Part shown: positions 45,970 to 56,745 of the stretch, in pieces
Layout of the letters: the number at the start of each line of letters is the position of its first letter
How positions within the stretch are numbered: the first letter of the stretch is position 1
Source: Clostridium sp. 'White wine YQ'
GTDB taxonomy: Bacteria > Bacillota > Clostridia > Clostridiales > Clostridiaceae
DNA: 64,000 nucleotides
Assembly: GCF_028728205.1 (NCBI RefSeq)
Contig: NZ_JAQYUU010000001.1
Coordinates: 671,318-735,317, forward strand
Direction: 5' to 3'
The notes under the pieces: model-generated
What the model saw: only the letters and a program-made list of their open reading frames with translations
The model's database searches: none
Told to the model about the DNA's origin: nothing
Made by a program: the position numbers and the translations under genes

Positions 45970-46857
45970 ATGAAAGTAAAAGAAGTTAAAGCTAAAAGTT
46001 TATTAACTAAAGTAGGAAGTCCTGAAAATTGGTTCGGGAATGTTTATAATATGAATATTTATAGAGGGTGTCAACATGGATGTATCTATTGTGATTCTAG
46101 GAGTCAATGTTATCATGTTGAAAATTTTGATGATGAGATTATTGTAAAATCTAATGTTTTAGAATTATTGAAGAAAGAGCTTTCATCAAAAAGAGTAGTT
46201 GGAACTATAGGAACTGGGGCAATGAGTGATCCTTATATTCCACTTGAAAAGAAATATAACTTAACAGGAGAGGCTTTAAAGATAATTGAATATTATAAGT
46301 TTCCAGTGACAATTATTACGAAAAGCTCTTTGATATTAAAGGATATTGAAACCTTAAAAGGAATAAATAAAAGTACTCAAGCAACTGTAGGAATCACAAT
46401 TACAACAATTGATGAAAAGCTTGCAAGAATTATTGAACCTAAGGCGCCATCACCATTAGAAAGATTAGAAGCATTAAAGAAATTATCCATGGAAGGAATT
46501 TATACAGGAGTATTAATGATGCCTATTTTACCCTATATTAATGATTCTGAGGACAATATAAGAACGATAATTGAGGCTTCAAATAGAGCAGGTGCAAAGT
46601 TTATTATACCAATGTTTGGGGTAACCTTAAGAGATGCTCAAAGAGTATATTTCTATAATAAATTAGAGGGTAATTTTAAAGATTTAAAAGAGAGATATGC
46701 TAAAGAGTATGGAGAGAATTATGTGTGTATGAGTAAAAATACAAAGAAATTATGGAATTTAACTAAAAGATTATGTGGTGAATATGATATGGTTTCACAT
46801 ATGAGGGATTTGAAAATATATAAGGCAGATGAATATGTTCAAACTTCATTATTTTAG
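45970..46857 (+). CDS. Radical SAM protein, spore photoproduct lyase family
   Basis: 295 aa radical SAM enzyme. The 4Fe-4S/SAM cysteines are Cys34, Cys38 and Cys41 in the motif CQHGCIYC, followed by the SRSQCY typical of the SPL-like (Rv2578c) group. TGAMSDPYIPLEKK is shared with that group. True SPL is longer and uses a Cys near the C-terminus; this one is probably a related enzyme of unknown substrate. AAGGTG site before ATG. Confidence 0.8.
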   Translation: MKVKEVKAKSLLTKVGSPENWFGNVYNMNIYRGCQHGCIYCDSRSQCYHVENFDDEIIVKSNVLELLKKELSSKRVVGTIGTGAMSDPYIPLEKKYNLTGEALKIIEYYKFPVTIITKSSLILKDIETLKGINKSTQATVGITITTIDEKLARIIEPKAPSPLERLEALKKLSMEGIYTGVLMMPILPYINDSEDNIRTIIEASNRAGAKFIIPMFGVTLRDAQRVYFYNKLEGNFKDLKERYAKEYGENYVCMSKNTKKLWNLTKRLCGEYDMVSHMRDLKIYKADEYVQTSLF

Positions 46858-46976
46858 ATTCTCAAAACTATGATGCAGAAGATTGGTAACTAAGGTCTTA
46901 GGTGGAATTTATCAGAAAATTCTGATATAATATTTATATACAAATATAAATATTTTTGCATAAGGGAGGAATCATT

Positions 46977-48485
46977 ATGAAGTTAGATTTTTACGGCGCA
47001 GCAGGTTGTGTTACAGGTTCATCTCATTTACTTAAGGTTAAAGATAAAAGAATTTTACTTGATTGTGGAATGTATCAAGGTAAGGATGAGAAGGAAAGGG
47101 ATAATAATACTTTTAACTTCATTCCAAAAGATATAGATTACTTAATACTATCTCATGCTCATATAGACCACAGTGGAAGGATACCACTATTATATAAGCA
47201 AGGGTTTAAAGGAAGAATAATAGCAACGGAAGCTACAAGAGATTTATGTGAAGTCATGCTTGAAGACAGTGGACATATTCAGGAAATGGAGACTGAATGG
47301 GTAAATAGAAAAAGAATGAGAAAAGGACAAGGATCCTTAGAACCTTTATATACAGCTAAAATGGCCAAGCTTTCTATGTATTTGTTTGAAGGATATCCTT
47401 ATGACAAATGGATTGAGTTGTTTGATGGATTTAAATTCAGATTTAGAGATGCTGGACATTTATTAGGTTCTGCAATTATAGAAATGTTAATAGATGAAGA
47501 TGGGAAAGAAACTAAATTAGTATATTCCGGAGATTTAGGAAATAAAGATATGCCAATTCTTAAAGATCCAACTATTATTGAAAATGCTGATTATGTGATT
47601 ATGGAAAGTACATATGGAAATAAGCTTCATGGAGTATTTAAGAATGACTTGAAGCAATTAGTAAATATTATTGATGAAACCTTCAAAAGGGGTGGAAATG
47701 TAATAATACCTTCCTTTGCTGTAGGAAGAACCCAAGAAGTATTATATGCATTAAACAGTTATGTAGAAAATAAAGAACTTAAAAATGTAAAAGTATATGT
47801 AGATAGCCCACTAGCAATTGAAGCTACAGAAATATTTGACTACCATTCAAAAGATTTTGATGATGATACACAAGCTCTACTAGAAAAAGGGGATGATCCT
47901 TTTGAATTTGAAGGATTGATTTTTTCAAAGTCAACAGAAGAATCCTTAGAAGTTAATAAAATTAAAAAAGGTGCTGTAATAATATCTGCTAGTGGTATGT
48001 GTGAAGCAGGTAGAATTAAACATCATTTGAAACATAATCTTTGGAGAAATGAATCTTCAGTAGTTTTTGTGGGATATCAAGCAGAAGGAACATTAGGGAG
48101 AGCTATAGTTGATGGTGCAGAAAAGGTTAAAATTTTTGGAGAAGAAATAGCTGTAAATGCTAAAATTTATAACTTAGAAGGGCTTTCAGGACATGCTGAT
48201 AGAAATGGCCTTATGAGCTGGTTAGAAAGCTTTAAGGAAAAACCAAAAGCAATACTATTAGTTCACGGAGAAAAAGAATCTCAAGAAAGCTTTAATAAAT
48301 TATTAAGAGATAAAGGCTATAATTCATTTATTATGAGCCATGGAGAAAGTTTTAAGCCGGGGCAAGAGAAAGAAGAAAGCTTAGTTAAAAATAAAATAGT
48401 AAAGTTATTAGATTCAATGGAGAACTTAGATTCAATTGATGTAGACTTATTACTTGAAAAAATTAAAAAGGAATTGAATAGTTAG
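46977..48485 (+). CDS. Beta-CASP metallo-beta-lactamase-fold nuclease-like hydrolase
   Basis: 502 aa. The zinc motif SHAHIDHSG (His60, His62, Asp64, His65), the RDAGHLLGSA His, the SGDLGN Asp and the beta-CASP region (IPSFAVGRTQE; SASGMCEAGR; HADRNGL) match the archaeal CPSF-like/YjbA-like RNA-processing hydrolases. The last 120 residues form the RMMBL part. Likely an RNase. ATG 46977 has GGGAGGA; an upstream in-frame ATG lacks a site. Confidence 0.88.
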   Translation: MKLDFYGAAGCVTGSSHLLKVKDKRILLDCGMYQGKDEKERDNNTFNFIPKDIDYLILSHAHIDHSGRIPLLYKQGFKGRIIATEATRDLCEVMLEDSGHIQEMETEWVNRKRMRKGQGSLEPLYTAKMAKLSMYLFEGYPYDKWIELFDGFKFRFRDAGHLLGSAIIEMLIDEDGKETKLVYSGDLGNKDMPILKDPTIIENADYVIMESTYGNKLHGVFKNDLKQLVNIIDETFKRGGNVIIPSFAVGRTQEVLYALNSYVENKELKNVKVYVDSPLAIEATEIFDYHSKDFDDDTQALLEKGDDPFEFEGLIFSKSTEESLEVNKIKKGAVIISASGMCEAGRIKHHLKHNLWRNESSVVFVGYQAEGTLGRAIVDGAEKVKIFGEEIAVNAKIYNLEGLSGHADRNGLMSWLESFKEKPKAILLVHGEKESQESFNKLLRDKGYNSFIMSHGESFKPGQEKEESLVKNKIVKLLDSMENLDSIDVDLLLEKIKKELNS

Positions 48486-48491
48486 TTTAAA

Positions 48492-48545
48492 AGAGGCGAA
48501 AGACGTTTGTGAAAACATCTTTCGCCTCTAGTTTTGGTGGATTAT
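48492..48545 (+). terminator. Terminator after the beta-CASP gene
   Basis: Perfect 12-bp outer stem (48492-48503 with 48528-48539) followed by AGTTTTGG. Confidence 0.75.
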
Positions 48546-48565
48546 TTTAACTCACTTATTTATTG

Positions 48566-48594
48566 TTGACAATAAAGGTCTGCTTTGCTATTAT
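48566..48594 (+). promoter_or_regulatory. Promoter of the isc operon
   Basis: TTGACA (48566-48571), 17-base spacer, TATTAT (48589-48594), about 50 bases before the iscR start. The IscR site would be expected here, but I see no clear palindrome. Confidence 0.8.
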
Positions 48595-48642
48595 AAATAA
48601 AGTAAAGTTTATCGATTTAGTCGGCTTTAAGGAGTGATCAAT

Positions 48643-49086
48643 TTGAAACTATCTACTAAAGGTAGATATGGAGTTAAGGCAATGGTGGATTTAGCAATTA
48701 ATTATGGCTCTCAGCCAGTGTCAATTAAGGCTATATCTCAAAGACAAAATATTTCAGAATATTATTTAGAACAGTTATTTTCCCCGCTAAGAAAGGCTAA
48801 ACTAATTAAAAGTATTAGAGGGGCTCAAGGTGGGTATGTATTAAATAGAGATCCTAAGGATATTAAAGTATCAGATATTATGGATGTCTTAGAAGGACCT
48901 GTAGAAATAGCTGAATGTATCGAAGGTGCGACCTGTGATAATTTAGATTGTTGTGCCACTAGATTGTTATGGAAAAAAATAAAAGAATCACTAGATGAAG
49001 TAATGGAATCAGTAACACTACAAGACATAGTAAATGATTATAAAAGTATGAATATTAAAAATTCTCAAATAAAGATAAAAGAATAG
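48643..49086 (+). CDS. iscR: Rrf2-family Fe-S regulator
   Basis: 147-aa winged-helix regulator of Fe-S assembly. MKLSTKGRYGVKA start, recognition helix region NISEYYLEQLFSPLRKA, and cysteines at 92, 98, 103 and 104 that match the three Cys ligands (92, 98, 104) of E. coli IscR. The His ligand at 107 of E. coli IscR is Arg here. The TTG start 48643 is supported by GGAGTG; a GTG three codons earlier overlaps that site. It leads the cysteine desulfurase and scaffold genes. Confidence 0.88.
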   Translation: MKLSTKGRYGVKAMVDLAINYGSQPVSIKAISQRQNISEYYLEQLFSPLRKAKLIKSIRGAQGGYVLNRDPKDIKVSDIMDVLEGPVEIAECIEGATCDNLDCCATRLLWKKIKESLDEVMESVTLQDIVNDYKSMNIKNSQIKIKE

Positions 49087-49097
49087 GAGAGAGAGCA

Positions 49098-50282
49098 ATG
49101 AATAAAACAGTTTATATGGATTATTCCGCAACAACTTATGTTAAACCAGAAGTTTTAGAAGAAATGATGCCGTTTTTTACTGAAAGTTTCGGTAACCCAT
49201 CATCTTTCTATGCAATTTCAAGAGACACAAAAAGAGCAGTAGACAAAGCAAGAGACAGAATTGCAAAAGTTTTAAATGCTGATTCAGCAGAGGTTTATTT
49301 TACTGGAGGCGGATCTGAAGCAGACAACTGGGCAATAAAAGGAGTTGCTTTTGCTCATAGGAACAAAGGAAATCATATAATAACTACAAAAATAGAGCAT
49401 CATGCTGTACTACATACATGCGAATGGCTTGAAAAGTTGGGTTATGAAATTACTTATTTAGATGTTAATGAAGAAGGATTCATAAACACAGATGAACTTA
49501 AGGATGCAATTAAAGATACTACAATATTAGTTTCTGTTATGTTTGCAAATAATGAAATTGGAACAATTCAACCAATAAAAGAAATAGGTGAAATATGCCG
49601 TGAGAAAAAGGTATTATTCCACACTGATGCAGTTCAAGCAATTGGAAATCAAGCAATCGATGTTAAAGACATGAAGATAGATTTATTATCACTTGCTGGA
49701 CATAAATTCTACGGTCCTAAAGGTGTTGGTGCACTTTATATAAGAAAAGGTGTTAAAATTGACAACTTAATTCACGGTGGTGGTCAAGAAAGAGGTAGAA
49801 GAGCTGGTACAGAAAATATTGCAGGTGCAGTTGGCCTTGGAAAAGCAATAGAATTAGCTTATGAAAACCTAGAAGAGCACAATAAAAAGCTTGTAGCTTT
49901 AAGAGATAAATTAATTGATGGATTATTAAAAATTCCTTATACAAAGCTTAATGGACCAAGAGGAGATAAGAGACTTCCTGGTAACGTTAATGTTGGCTTT
50001 GAATTTATTGAAGGTGAATCAATATTACTTTCACTAGACTTTGAAGGAGTTTGTGCTTCTTCAGGTAGTGCATGTACTTCTGGATCATTAGACCCATCAC
50101 ATGTACTTTTATCAATTGGCCTTCCTCATGAAAAGGCACACGGATCACTAAGATTATCTCTTGGAGATAATAACACAGAAGAAGAAGTTGATTATGTTTT
50201 AGAGGTATTACCTCCAATAATAGAAAGATTAAGAAATATGTCTCCATTATGGGAAGACTTTTTAAAGAAGGGAGAAAAATAA
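49098..50282 (+). CDS. iscS: Cysteine desulfurase
   Basis: PLP enzyme that takes sulfur from cysteine for Fe-S clusters and tRNA thiolation. PLP lysine in LAGHKFYGPKG, EHHAV, and the persulfide Cys in SSGSACTSGSLDPSHVL. 394 aa. Ribosome site GGAGAGAG. Two bases separate it from the scaffold gene, and mnmA follows, so it likely feeds both. Confidence 0.94.
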   Translation: MNKTVYMDYSATTYVKPEVLEEMMPFFTESFGNPSSFYAISRDTKRAVDKARDRIAKVLNADSAEVYFTGGGSEADNWAIKGVAFAHRNKGNHIITTKIEHHAVLHTCEWLEKLGYEITYLDVNEEGFINTDELKDAIKDTTILVSVMFANNEIGTIQPIKEIGEICREKKVLFHTDAVQAIGNQAIDVKDMKIDLLSLAGHKFYGPKGVGALYIRKGVKIDNLIHGGGQERGRRAGTENIAGAVGLGKAIELAYENLEEHNKKLVALRDKLIDGLLKIPYTKLNGPRGDKRLPGNVNVGFEFIEGESILLSLDFEGVCASSGSACTSGSLDPSHVLLSIGLPHEKAHGSLRLSLGDNNTEEEVDYVLEVLPPIIERLRNMSPLWEDFLKKGEK

Positions 50283-50283
50283 T

Positions 50284-50712
50284 ATGATATACAGTGATAA
50301 AGTTATGGACCATTTTAGAAACCCAAGAAATGTAGGTGAAATTGAAGACGCCAATGGTGTTGGAGAAGTTGGAAATGCAAAATGTGGAGATATAATGAAA
50401 ATATATCTTAAGATAGAAGATAATGTTATAAAGGATGCTAAGTTTAAGACTTTTGGTTGCGGTTCTGCAATTGCATCTTCATCTATGGCAACTGAATTAA
50501 TAGTTGGAAAAAGCTTAGAAGAAGCATGGGAACTTACAAATAAAGCAGTTGCTGAAGCTTTAGATGGACTTCCACCAGTAAAAATGCACTGTTCTGTATT
50601 AGCTGAGGAAGCTATACATAAAGCTATAAATGACTACAGAATAAACGCAGGTTTAGAACCTTGGGATTATGAAGAACATGATGATATTCATGATCAAGTT
50701 CACGGGGAATAA
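50284..50712 (+). CDS. iscU: Fe-S cluster assembly scaffold
   Basis: 142-aa NifU/IscU-type scaffold. Cysteines in NAKCGD, FGCGSAIASSSMA and KMHCSVLAEE are the three cluster ligands, with the Asp of CGD beside the first. The length and acidic tail (HDDIHDQVHGE) are of the clostridial form. One base after iscS. Confidence 0.94.
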   Translation: MIYSDKVMDHFRNPRNVGEIEDANGVGEVGNAKCGDIMKIYLKIEDNVIKDAKFKTFGCGSAIASSSMATELIVGKSLEEAWELTNKAVAEALDGLPPVKMHCSVLAEEAIHKAINDYRINAGLEPWDYEEHDDIHDQVHGE

Positions 50713-50732
50713 ATTATAACGGGTGAAATTTA

Positions 50733-51809
50733 ATGAATAAAAAAGTTGTTATAGGTATGAGCGGCGGAGTTGATTCTTCAGTTGCTGCATATCTTTTAAA
50801 AGAGGCTGGTTACGATGTTATAGGAGTAACTATGCAAATATGGCAAGAAGATAAGGAATATGAAGAAAGAGAAGGGGGATGCTGTTCCCTTTCGGCTGTT
50901 GATGATGCTAGAAGAGTAGCTGATAAAATTGGAATACCTTTTTATGTTCTTAATTTTAGAGATTCTTTTAAAGAGAAAGTTATAGACTACTTTGTAGATG
51001 AGTATCTTGAAGGAAAAACGCCTAATCCTTGTATAGCATGTAATAAACATTTAAAGTTTGATGAGTTATTAAGAAAAGCTCAAGGTATCGGAGCTGATTA
51101 TGTTGCAACTGGTCATTATGCTAAAATCGAAGAAAGAGATGGAAGATTCCAGCTTATTAGAAGTGATGATAGCAGAAAAGATCAAACCTATGCTTTATAT
51201 AATTTGACTCAAGAACAACTTTCGCACACTCTTATGCCATGTGGTGAATATACAAAAGATAGGATAAGAGAAATTGCTAAAGAGATAGGGCTTGCTGTTC
51301 ATAATAAAAAAGATAGTGAAGAAATTTGCTTTATTCCAGATAATAATCATGGGAGATATATAACAATTGCAAAGCCAGGGCAAGTTAAAGAAGGAAACTT
51401 CATTGATAAAAATGGAAATATATTAGGTAGACATAAAGGGATTGTATACTATACAATAGGCCAAAGAAAAGGCTTAGGGATAGCATTAGGAAGACCTGTA
51501 TTTGTTACTGATATAAATCCAATGACTAATGAAGTGGTTTTAGGACCAGAAGAAGATATATTCAAGACAGATTTAATTGCAAAGGAAGTTAATTTTATAT
51601 CTATTGATAAGCTAAATGGACCTTTAGAAGTGGAAGCAAAGGTAAGATACTCAGGAAAACCTGCTAAAGCTATCATTTCTCCATATGGAGAAGACAAAGT
51701 TAAGGTTAGCTTTGAGGAAAAGCAAAGAGCAATTACTAAAGGTCAGTCTGTTGTATTCTATAGTGGAGACATTGTAGTAGGCGGCGGAATAATAGAAGGG
51801 TTAGTATAA
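50733..51809 (+). CDS. mnmA: tRNA-specific 2-thiouridylase
   Basis: Makes s2U34 in tRNA using sulfur passed from the desulfurase. [10 protein letters not shown] at the N-terminus (ATP loop), the catalytic cysteines in [10 protein letters not shown] and EEICFIPD, and the ATGHYAKI motif are intact. 358 aa. It lies in the isc operon, a sensible place since it depends on iscS. It ends in a terminator. Confidence 0.95.
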   Translation: MNKKVVIGMSGGVDSSVAAYLLKEAGYDVIGVTMQIWQEDKEYEEREGGCCSLSAVDDARRVADKIGIPFYVLNFRDSFKEKVIDYFVDEYLEGKTPNPCIACNKHLKFDELLRKAQGIGADYVATGHYAKIEERDGRFQLIRSDDSRKDQTYALYNLTQEQLSHTLMPCGEYTKDRIREIAKEIGLAVHNKKDSEEICFIPDNNHGRYITIAKPGQVKEGNFIDKNGNILGRHKGIVYYTIGQRKGLGIALGRPVFVTDINPMTNEVVLGPEEDIFKTDLIAKEVNFISIDKLNGPLEVEAKVRYSGKPAKAIISPYGEDKVKVSFEEKQRAITKGQSVVFYSGDIVVGGGIIEGLV

Positions 51810-51828
51810 TATAAAGATAGATTTATTT

Positions 51829-51856
51829 AGGGATGGTTATTTAACCATCCCTTTTT
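51829..51856 (+). terminator. Terminator of the isc-mnmA operon
   Basis: Perfect 11-bp stem (51829-51839 with 51842-51852) with a 2-base loop (51840-51841), followed by TTTT. Confidence 0.88.
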
Positions 51857-51922
51857 GCTATATTAAGAATTAATATTAAATAGAAATTAGGAAACACTAT
51901 AAAAAAAGTACAGGAGGATTAT

Positions 51923-52414
51923 TTGTTGAAAAGAAATAAAGATTTTATTGGACTTGGTGTTTTTCAATCAAATAGCAAGAAGATAGGAATTGTTGTTGAT
52001 ATACTAATAGATTTTTATAATAGTAAAATTACGGGTTTTAGAATGAATTCAACTAATTTTTTCTCGAAAAAGACTTTTGTAGATATAAAAGATATTATAA
52101 CAGTCAAAGATAAAGTAATAATTTCAAAAATCTCTGAAGAAAAGGGAATTCCATTTTCTGAACTTAAGGATATGGATGTAATAGATAAAGAAGGGTTAAT
52201 GATTGGAGTAGTTGAGGATGTTGTTATTGATGAACTTGATTTTGCAATTAAAGGGGTAATTATAAGTTCGGGATTATTTGATAAGATTTTAAGAGGAAAG
52301 AGAGTGCTATTAATGGATAGAGCTATATTAGGAGATAAACAAGTACTTTCTCTAGAAAAAGAAAATATATATTTTAAATCATTACCGCATAAGATGGTAG
52401 ATAGCCATGAGTAA
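51923..52414 (+). CDS. PRC-barrel domain protein
   Basis: 163-aa protein with two PRC-barrel-like repeats (about 6-75 and 84-155; KIGIVVDILIDFY and MIGVVEDVVIDEL are the paired strands). Such domains dock proteins to others in the cell. The AGGAGG site lies before TTG 51923, and a second TTG follows. It overlaps the next gene by 8 bases, so it likely works with the AI-2E-family permease. Confidence 0.78.
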   Translation: MLKRNKDFIGLGVFQSNSKKIGIVVDILIDFYNSKITGFRMNSTNFFSKKTFVDIKDIITVKDKVIISKISEEKGIPFSELKDMDVIDKEGLMIGVVEDVVIDELDFAIKGVIISSGLFDKILRGKRVLLMDRAILGDKQVLSLEKENIYFKSLPHKMVDSHE

Positions 52415-53435
52415 ATTAATTAAAAGCAAGTGGTTTAAATGGCTTATAACTCTAATAGCAATAGCATTATTTGTAGTTGTTTATAGAAGGGTTGAGATTA
52501 TACGTGAGACCTTAAGTGTTATTTTAATATCATTCATAATAGCCTATTCATTAAAACCACTAAAAAATAAAATCCTCGAAAGAGTAGGTATAAATCCAAG
52601 ATTTTTATCTGCATTATTAATTCTATTTACAATAGGTCTAATAGTAGGAAGTTTTGCGCTTCTTATTCCATCCTTAATGAAGGAAAGTATAGATGTAGAA
52701 GGCATCATAAGTAGCATATCAGGTTTTATTTTGTCGGTAATGAAGAAAATAAAAAGCATTAACAATGAAACACTTGATATTATCATTATACATATGCAAG
52801 AAAAAGTAAATATTTGGTTGATTAATCTTTCATCAAGTTTTTTTGACATGGTTGTAAGGCTATGGGAAAATGCAATTTCTATGGCAGTAATACCTGTTGT
52901 AAGTTATTATTTTTTAGCTGATGGAGAGAAGCTATTAAATAAGTCCTTGCTTATATTACCAACGGAAAAAAGAACTGTTATAAAAATAATTAGTAAAGAT
53001 ATAGATAATGTACTAGGAAGATATATTTTTTCTCAGATAATATTATCTTTGATAGTAATTATATTTACCTTTATTGGATTGATTGTTTTAAAAGTTAAAT
53101 TCCCATTATGGCTTTCTCTAATAAATGGAATTGCTAATATAATACCATACTTTGGACCCTTACTGGGATGGATACCTGCCCTATTTATAGCTTTAATTTC
53201 TTCACCTACAAAGGCTATAGAAACTGCTTTTTTATATATGTTTATACAACAAATTGAAGGGGATATTATTTCACCGAAGATTACAGGTGATTCAGTTAAT
53301 ATGCATCCTTTAGGAATAATAATATTATTACTGATTGGAGAGAAAATAGGTGGAATAGTTGGAATGGTTTTAGCTATTCCAATAGGAGTAATAATTAAAG
53401 TAATATATGAGGATATTAACTACTATATATTTTAA
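52407..53435 (+). CDS. AI-2E family permease
   Basis: 342 aa with about eight hydrophobic helices. YSLKPLKNKI, PYFGPLLGWIPA, and the C-terminal helices are typical of the PerM/YdbI/AI-2E-exporter family. Most members have no proved substrate; some move sodium/proton or small signals. Its start overlaps the PRC-barrel gene. Confidence 0.85.
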   Translation: MSKLIKSKWFKWLITLIAIALFVVVYRRVEIIRETLSVILISFIIAYSLKPLKNKILERVGINPRFLSALLILFTIGLIVGSFALLIPSLMKESIDVEGIISSISGFILSVMKKIKSINNETLDIIIIHMQEKVNIWLINLSSSFFDMVVRLWENAISMAVIPVVSYYFLADGEKLLNKSLLILPTEKRTVIKIISKDIDNVLGRYIFSQIILSLIVIIFTFIGLIVLKVKFPLWLSLINGIANIIPYFGPLLGWIPALFIALISSPTKAIETAFLYMFIQQIEGDIISPKITGDSVNMHPLGIIILLLIGEKIGGIVGMVLAIPIGVIIKVIYEDINYYIF

Positions 53436-53446
53436 AAGCTTATATA

Positions 53447-53475
53447 TTGACAAAATATTCTTCTTAACCTATAAT
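53447..53475 (+). promoter_or_regulatory. Promoter of the alaS operon
   Basis: TTGACA (53447-53452), 17-base spacer, TATAAT (53470-53475). An ideal sigma-A promoter immediately ahead of the T-box leader. Confidence 0.9.
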
Positions 53476-53481
53476 TCTAGT

Positions 53482-53690
53482 AGAAATTTATATTGAGTGA
53501 TGAAGAGAATTAGTAGAGTTGGAGCTTGTATTCAGAGAGGAAGTGGGTTTGGTGTGAACTTCTTGCAAATCAATTTGAAGCTGTCTTGGAGCTTATCTAG
53601 TTAAGTGATGCTTATTTAGTAGCATAATTAGGGTGGTACCGCGGAAGTATAGGCTTTCGTCCCTTTCTTTAGGGATGAAGCCTTTTTTTA
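53482..53690 (+). promoter_or_regulatory. T-box riboswitch (alanine)
   Basis: Senses uncharged tRNA-Ala and switches alaS on. The T-box bulge AGGGTGGTACCGCGG (53630-53644) is exact. Stem I with its GAGAGGAAG and GGTGTGAAC portions spans about 53495-53600. GCT at 53580-53582 (after GAA) fits an Ala specifier codon, though I did not fold the stem to prove it. The terminator (53651-53690) can compete with an antiterminator containing the T-box sequence. Confidence 0.92.
53651..53690 (+). terminator. T-box leader terminator
   Basis: AGGCTT-CGTCCCT pairs with AGGGATGAAGCCT, followed by eight T residues. It is the off-state structure of the alaS T-box. Confidence 0.9.
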
Positions 53691-53730
53691 TTTATTTAAG
53701 ATAAACAATGTATATACGGAGGTAAGAGAT

Positions 53731-56373
53731 ATGAAAAAAATGGGCGCAAATGAGTTAAGAGAATCATATTTAAGATTTTTTGAAAGTAAAGATCATTTAA
53801 GATTAGAAAGTTTTCCACTAGTTCCTAAGAATGATAAAAGTTTATTATTAATAAATGCTGGTATGGCACCATTAAAGCCATATTTTACTGGACTTCAAGA
53901 GCCACCAAGAAAAAGAATAACAACTTGTCAGAAATGTATAAGAACTGGTGATATAGAGAACGTAGGAAAAACATCAAGACATGGTACTTTCTTTGAAATG
54001 CTTGGAAATTTCTCTTTTGGAGATTATTTTAAAGAAGAGATAATTCCTTGGGCATGGGAATTTATTACTCAAACTTTAGAAATCCCTAAGGATAAATTAT
54101 ACGTTACTATCTATTTAGAAGATGACGAAGCTTTTGATATTTGGACATCTAAAACAGATGTAGATCCATCGAGAATTTTTAGATTAGGAAAAGATGATAA
54201 CTTCTGGGAAATAGGGGTAGGTCCATGCGGCCCTTGTACTGAGATTCATTTCGATAGAGGAAATGGAGATAAGGTAAATACAGTTGAAGAATTCCTAGCT
54301 GCAGCAGATGAAGATAGAATAGTTGAGTTCTGGAATTTAGTATTTACTCAATTCGACAAGGATGAAGAAGGAAACTATAATAAACTTGCTAATCCTAATA
54401 TAGATACAGGAATGGGTCTAGAAAGAATAGCAACTATTATGCAAGGTGTAAATAATATATTTGAAATAGATACTGTAAGAAGCATTTTAAATAAGGTATG
54501 TGAAGTAACTAATTCAAAGTATGATGAAGATAAAAATAAAGATACTTCAATAAGAATAATCACAGACCACGTTAAGAGCGTTACTATGCTTATTTCTGAT
54601 GGAGTTTTACCTTCTAATGAAGGAAGAGGATATGTCCTTAGAAGACTTCTTAGAAGAGCTGCTAGACATGGAAGACTTCTAGGTGCTAAAGACATATTCT
54701 TAATTGATATTGTTGATACTGTAATTGAAAATTACGGTCCAGCATATCCTCAATTAGTTGAGAAAAAGGATTATATTAAGAAAATTATTTTATTAGAAGA
54801 AGAAAGATTTAACGAAACAATTGACTCAGGAATGGAAATTTTAAAATCATATATAGATGAGATGGAATCTAATAATGAAAAGACTTTATTAGGAGAAAAA
54901 GCTTTCAAATTATATGACACTTTTGGTTTCCCACTTGAATTAACTTTAGAAATATTAGAAGAAAAAAATCTTTTAGTTGATTTAGAAGGCTTTAATAAAG
55001 CAATGGAGCATCAAAGAGTTTCTGCAAGAGAAGCTAGAGGAGAAAGCACTTATATGGGTTCTGATGAAAAACCTATAAACAAAATAGATGCTTCAATAGA
55101 AACTGAATTTAATGGATATAAAACACTTGAACTTGAAGCTAAGGCAGTTGTTTTAGCAGATGATAGTGAATTTAGAAATTCAATATTAGCAGGAGAAAAA
55201 GGATATTTAGTTACTGAAGTTACTCCATTCTACGCAGAAATGGGTGGTCAAGTAGGAGATAAAGGAGCAATCTTTAATGATAAATTTACTGGAGTAGTAT
55301 ATGACACTAAAAAGAATGTTGGTGGAAAAACTATTCATTATATTAAAGTAAATGAAGGGGAATTGTCATTAAATGATAAGCTAACTCTTAAAGTAGATGC
55401 TAGAAGAAGAAATGATATTTGTAAGAACCATACTGCAACTCATATGCTTCACGAAGCTTTAAGAGAAACTTTAGGTGAACATGTTTCACAATCAGGATCC
55501 TATGTTGATAGTGAAAGATTAAGATTTGACTTTACACACTTCCAAGGATTAACTAAAGAAGAAATTGAAAAGGTTGAAGCTATAGTAAATGAAAAGATAA
55601 TGGAAGTATTTGAAGTTAATACAAACCTAATGACTATAGAAGAAGCTAAAGAATCTGGAGCAATGGCTCTATTTGATGATAAATATGGTAATGAAGTTAG
55701 AGTTGTTTCAATAGGAGAATTCTCAAAGGAATTATGCGGTGGAACTCACGTAAGAAATTCTGGAGAGATAGGTCTATTTAAGATTTTATCTGAAGCAGGA
55801 GTTGCTGCTGGAGTTAGAAGAATAGAGGCTTTAACTGGCTTTAACGCATTAAAATTTGTTGAAGATAAAAATAATTTATTAAGAGAGACAGCAAGTATAT
55901 TAAAGTGTAATGAAAAAGATATTACAACTAAGATAAACACATTATCCCATGAACTTAAAGAAAAAGAAAAAGAAGTTCAAGAACTTAAAGCTAAGTTAGC
56001 ATCTGGAGCAGAAGAAGACATATTAAAAGCTGTTAAAGATATAAATGGAGTAAGTGTAATAGCTTATGGTTTATCAGAAGTAGATGGTAATGCTTTAAGA
56101 GACTTGGCTGATAAGATAAGAAATAAGATTTCCTTAGGAGTAGTTGTGCTAGGAAGTACTCATGGTGATAAGATTAATTTTGTAGCAATGGCTACAAAGA
56201 ATTCTATAGAAAAAGGAATTCACTGTGGAAAGATAATTAAGGAAGTTGCAACCATTGCTAGAGGCGGTGGTGGTGGAAGACCAGACATGGCTCAAGCAGG
56301 CGGAAAAGACCCAGCTAAATTAACAGAAGCAATTGATAAAGTATACCAAGTAGTTGAAAATTTAGTAAAATAG
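53731..56373 (+). CDS. alaS: Alanyl-tRNA synthetase
   Basis: 880 aa class II synthetase with an editing half and C-terminal DHHA1. N-terminal motifs GMAPLKPYF and [15 protein letters not shown]; editing zinc ligands in HTATHML and CGGTHV; C-terminal [14 protein letters not shown]. Normal length. GGAGG site before ATG 53731. It starts the alaS-ireB-ruvX run. Confidence 0.97.
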   Translation: MKKMGANELRESYLRFFESKDHLRLESFPLVPKNDKSLLLINAGMAPLKPYFTGLQEPPRKRITTCQKCIRTGDIENVGKTSRHGTFFEMLGNFSFGDYFKEEIIPWAWEFITQTLEIPKDKLYVTIYLEDDEAFDIWTSKTDVDPSRIFRLGKDDNFWEIGVGPCGPCTEIHFDRGNGDKVNTVEEFLAAADEDRIVEFWNLVFTQFDKDEEGNYNKLANPNIDTGMGLERIATIMQGVNNIFEIDTVRSILNKVCEVTNSKYDEDKNKDTSIRIITDHVKSVTMLISDGVLPSNEGRGYVLRRLLRRAARHGRLLGAKDIFLIDIVDTVIENYGPAYPQLVEKKDYIKKIILLEEERFNETIDSGMEILKSYIDEMESNNEKTLLGEKAFKLYDTFGFPLELTLEILEEKNLLVDLEGFNKAMEHQRVSAREARGESTYMGSDEKPINKIDASIETEFNGYKTLELEAKAVVLADDSEFRNSILAGEKGYLVTEVTPFYAEMGGQVGDKGAIFNDKFTGVVYDTKKNVGGKTIHYIKVNEGELSLNDKLTLKVDARRRNDICKNHTATHMLHEALRETLGEHVSQSGSYVDSERLRFDFTHFQGLTKEEIEKVEAIVNEKIMEVFEVNTNLMTIEEAKESGAMALFDDKYGNEVRVVSIGEFSKELCGGTHVRNSGEIGLFKILSEAGVAAGVRRIEALTGFNALKFVEDKNNLLRETASILKCNEKDITTKINTLSHELKEKEKEVQELKAKLASGAEEDILKAVKDINGVSVIAYGLSEVDGNALRDLADKIRNKISLGVVVLGSTHGDKINFVAMATKNSIEKGIHCGKIIKEVATIARGGGGGRPDMAQAGGKDPAKLTEAIDKVYQVVENLVK

Positions 56374-56487
56374 TATACATTTATCATTAATTCAGTTATA
56401 ATTTAATTAAATGATGGGAATATTTATAGATGTGTTAGTGTAATATTGTGCGAAGGGATGGTGAAGTTGCTTAATTAGCAGCGAAAT

Positions 56488-56745
56488 ATGAAGGACAATT
56501 TACAAAATACAATGATGTTTGATAGAAGTAAAGATAGAAAAGATTTAACGAAGGCAATTTTAACAGAAATCTATGATGCACTTATTGAAAAAGGATATAA
56601 TCCAGTAAATCAATTAGTAGGGTATTTAATTTCTGGTGATCCAACATATATTACTAACTACAACGGAGCTAGAGCTCTTGTTAGGAAACTAGAAAGAGAT
56701 GAAATTCTAGAGGAAGTAATAAAATCCTATTTAGGAGTAGAGTAA
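56488..56745 (+). CDS. ireB: IreB-family regulatory phosphoprotein
   Basis: 85-aa DUF965 protein. In Enterococcus, IreB is phosphorylated by the Ser/Thr kinase IreK and affects cephalosporin resistance. Typical start with [12 protein letters not shown] and end [19 protein letters not shown]. The ribosome site is weak. It always follows alaS in Firmicutes and does so here. Confidence 0.93.
   Translation: MKDNLQNTMMFDRSKDRKDLTKAILTEIYDALIEKGYNPVNQLVGYLISGDPTYITNYNGARALVRKLERDEILEEVIKSYLGVE

Noticed and set aside
56455-56480. Tiny reading frame (MVKLLN) just before ireB
   Set aside because: Six codons with no supported role; no rare or regulatory codon pattern.
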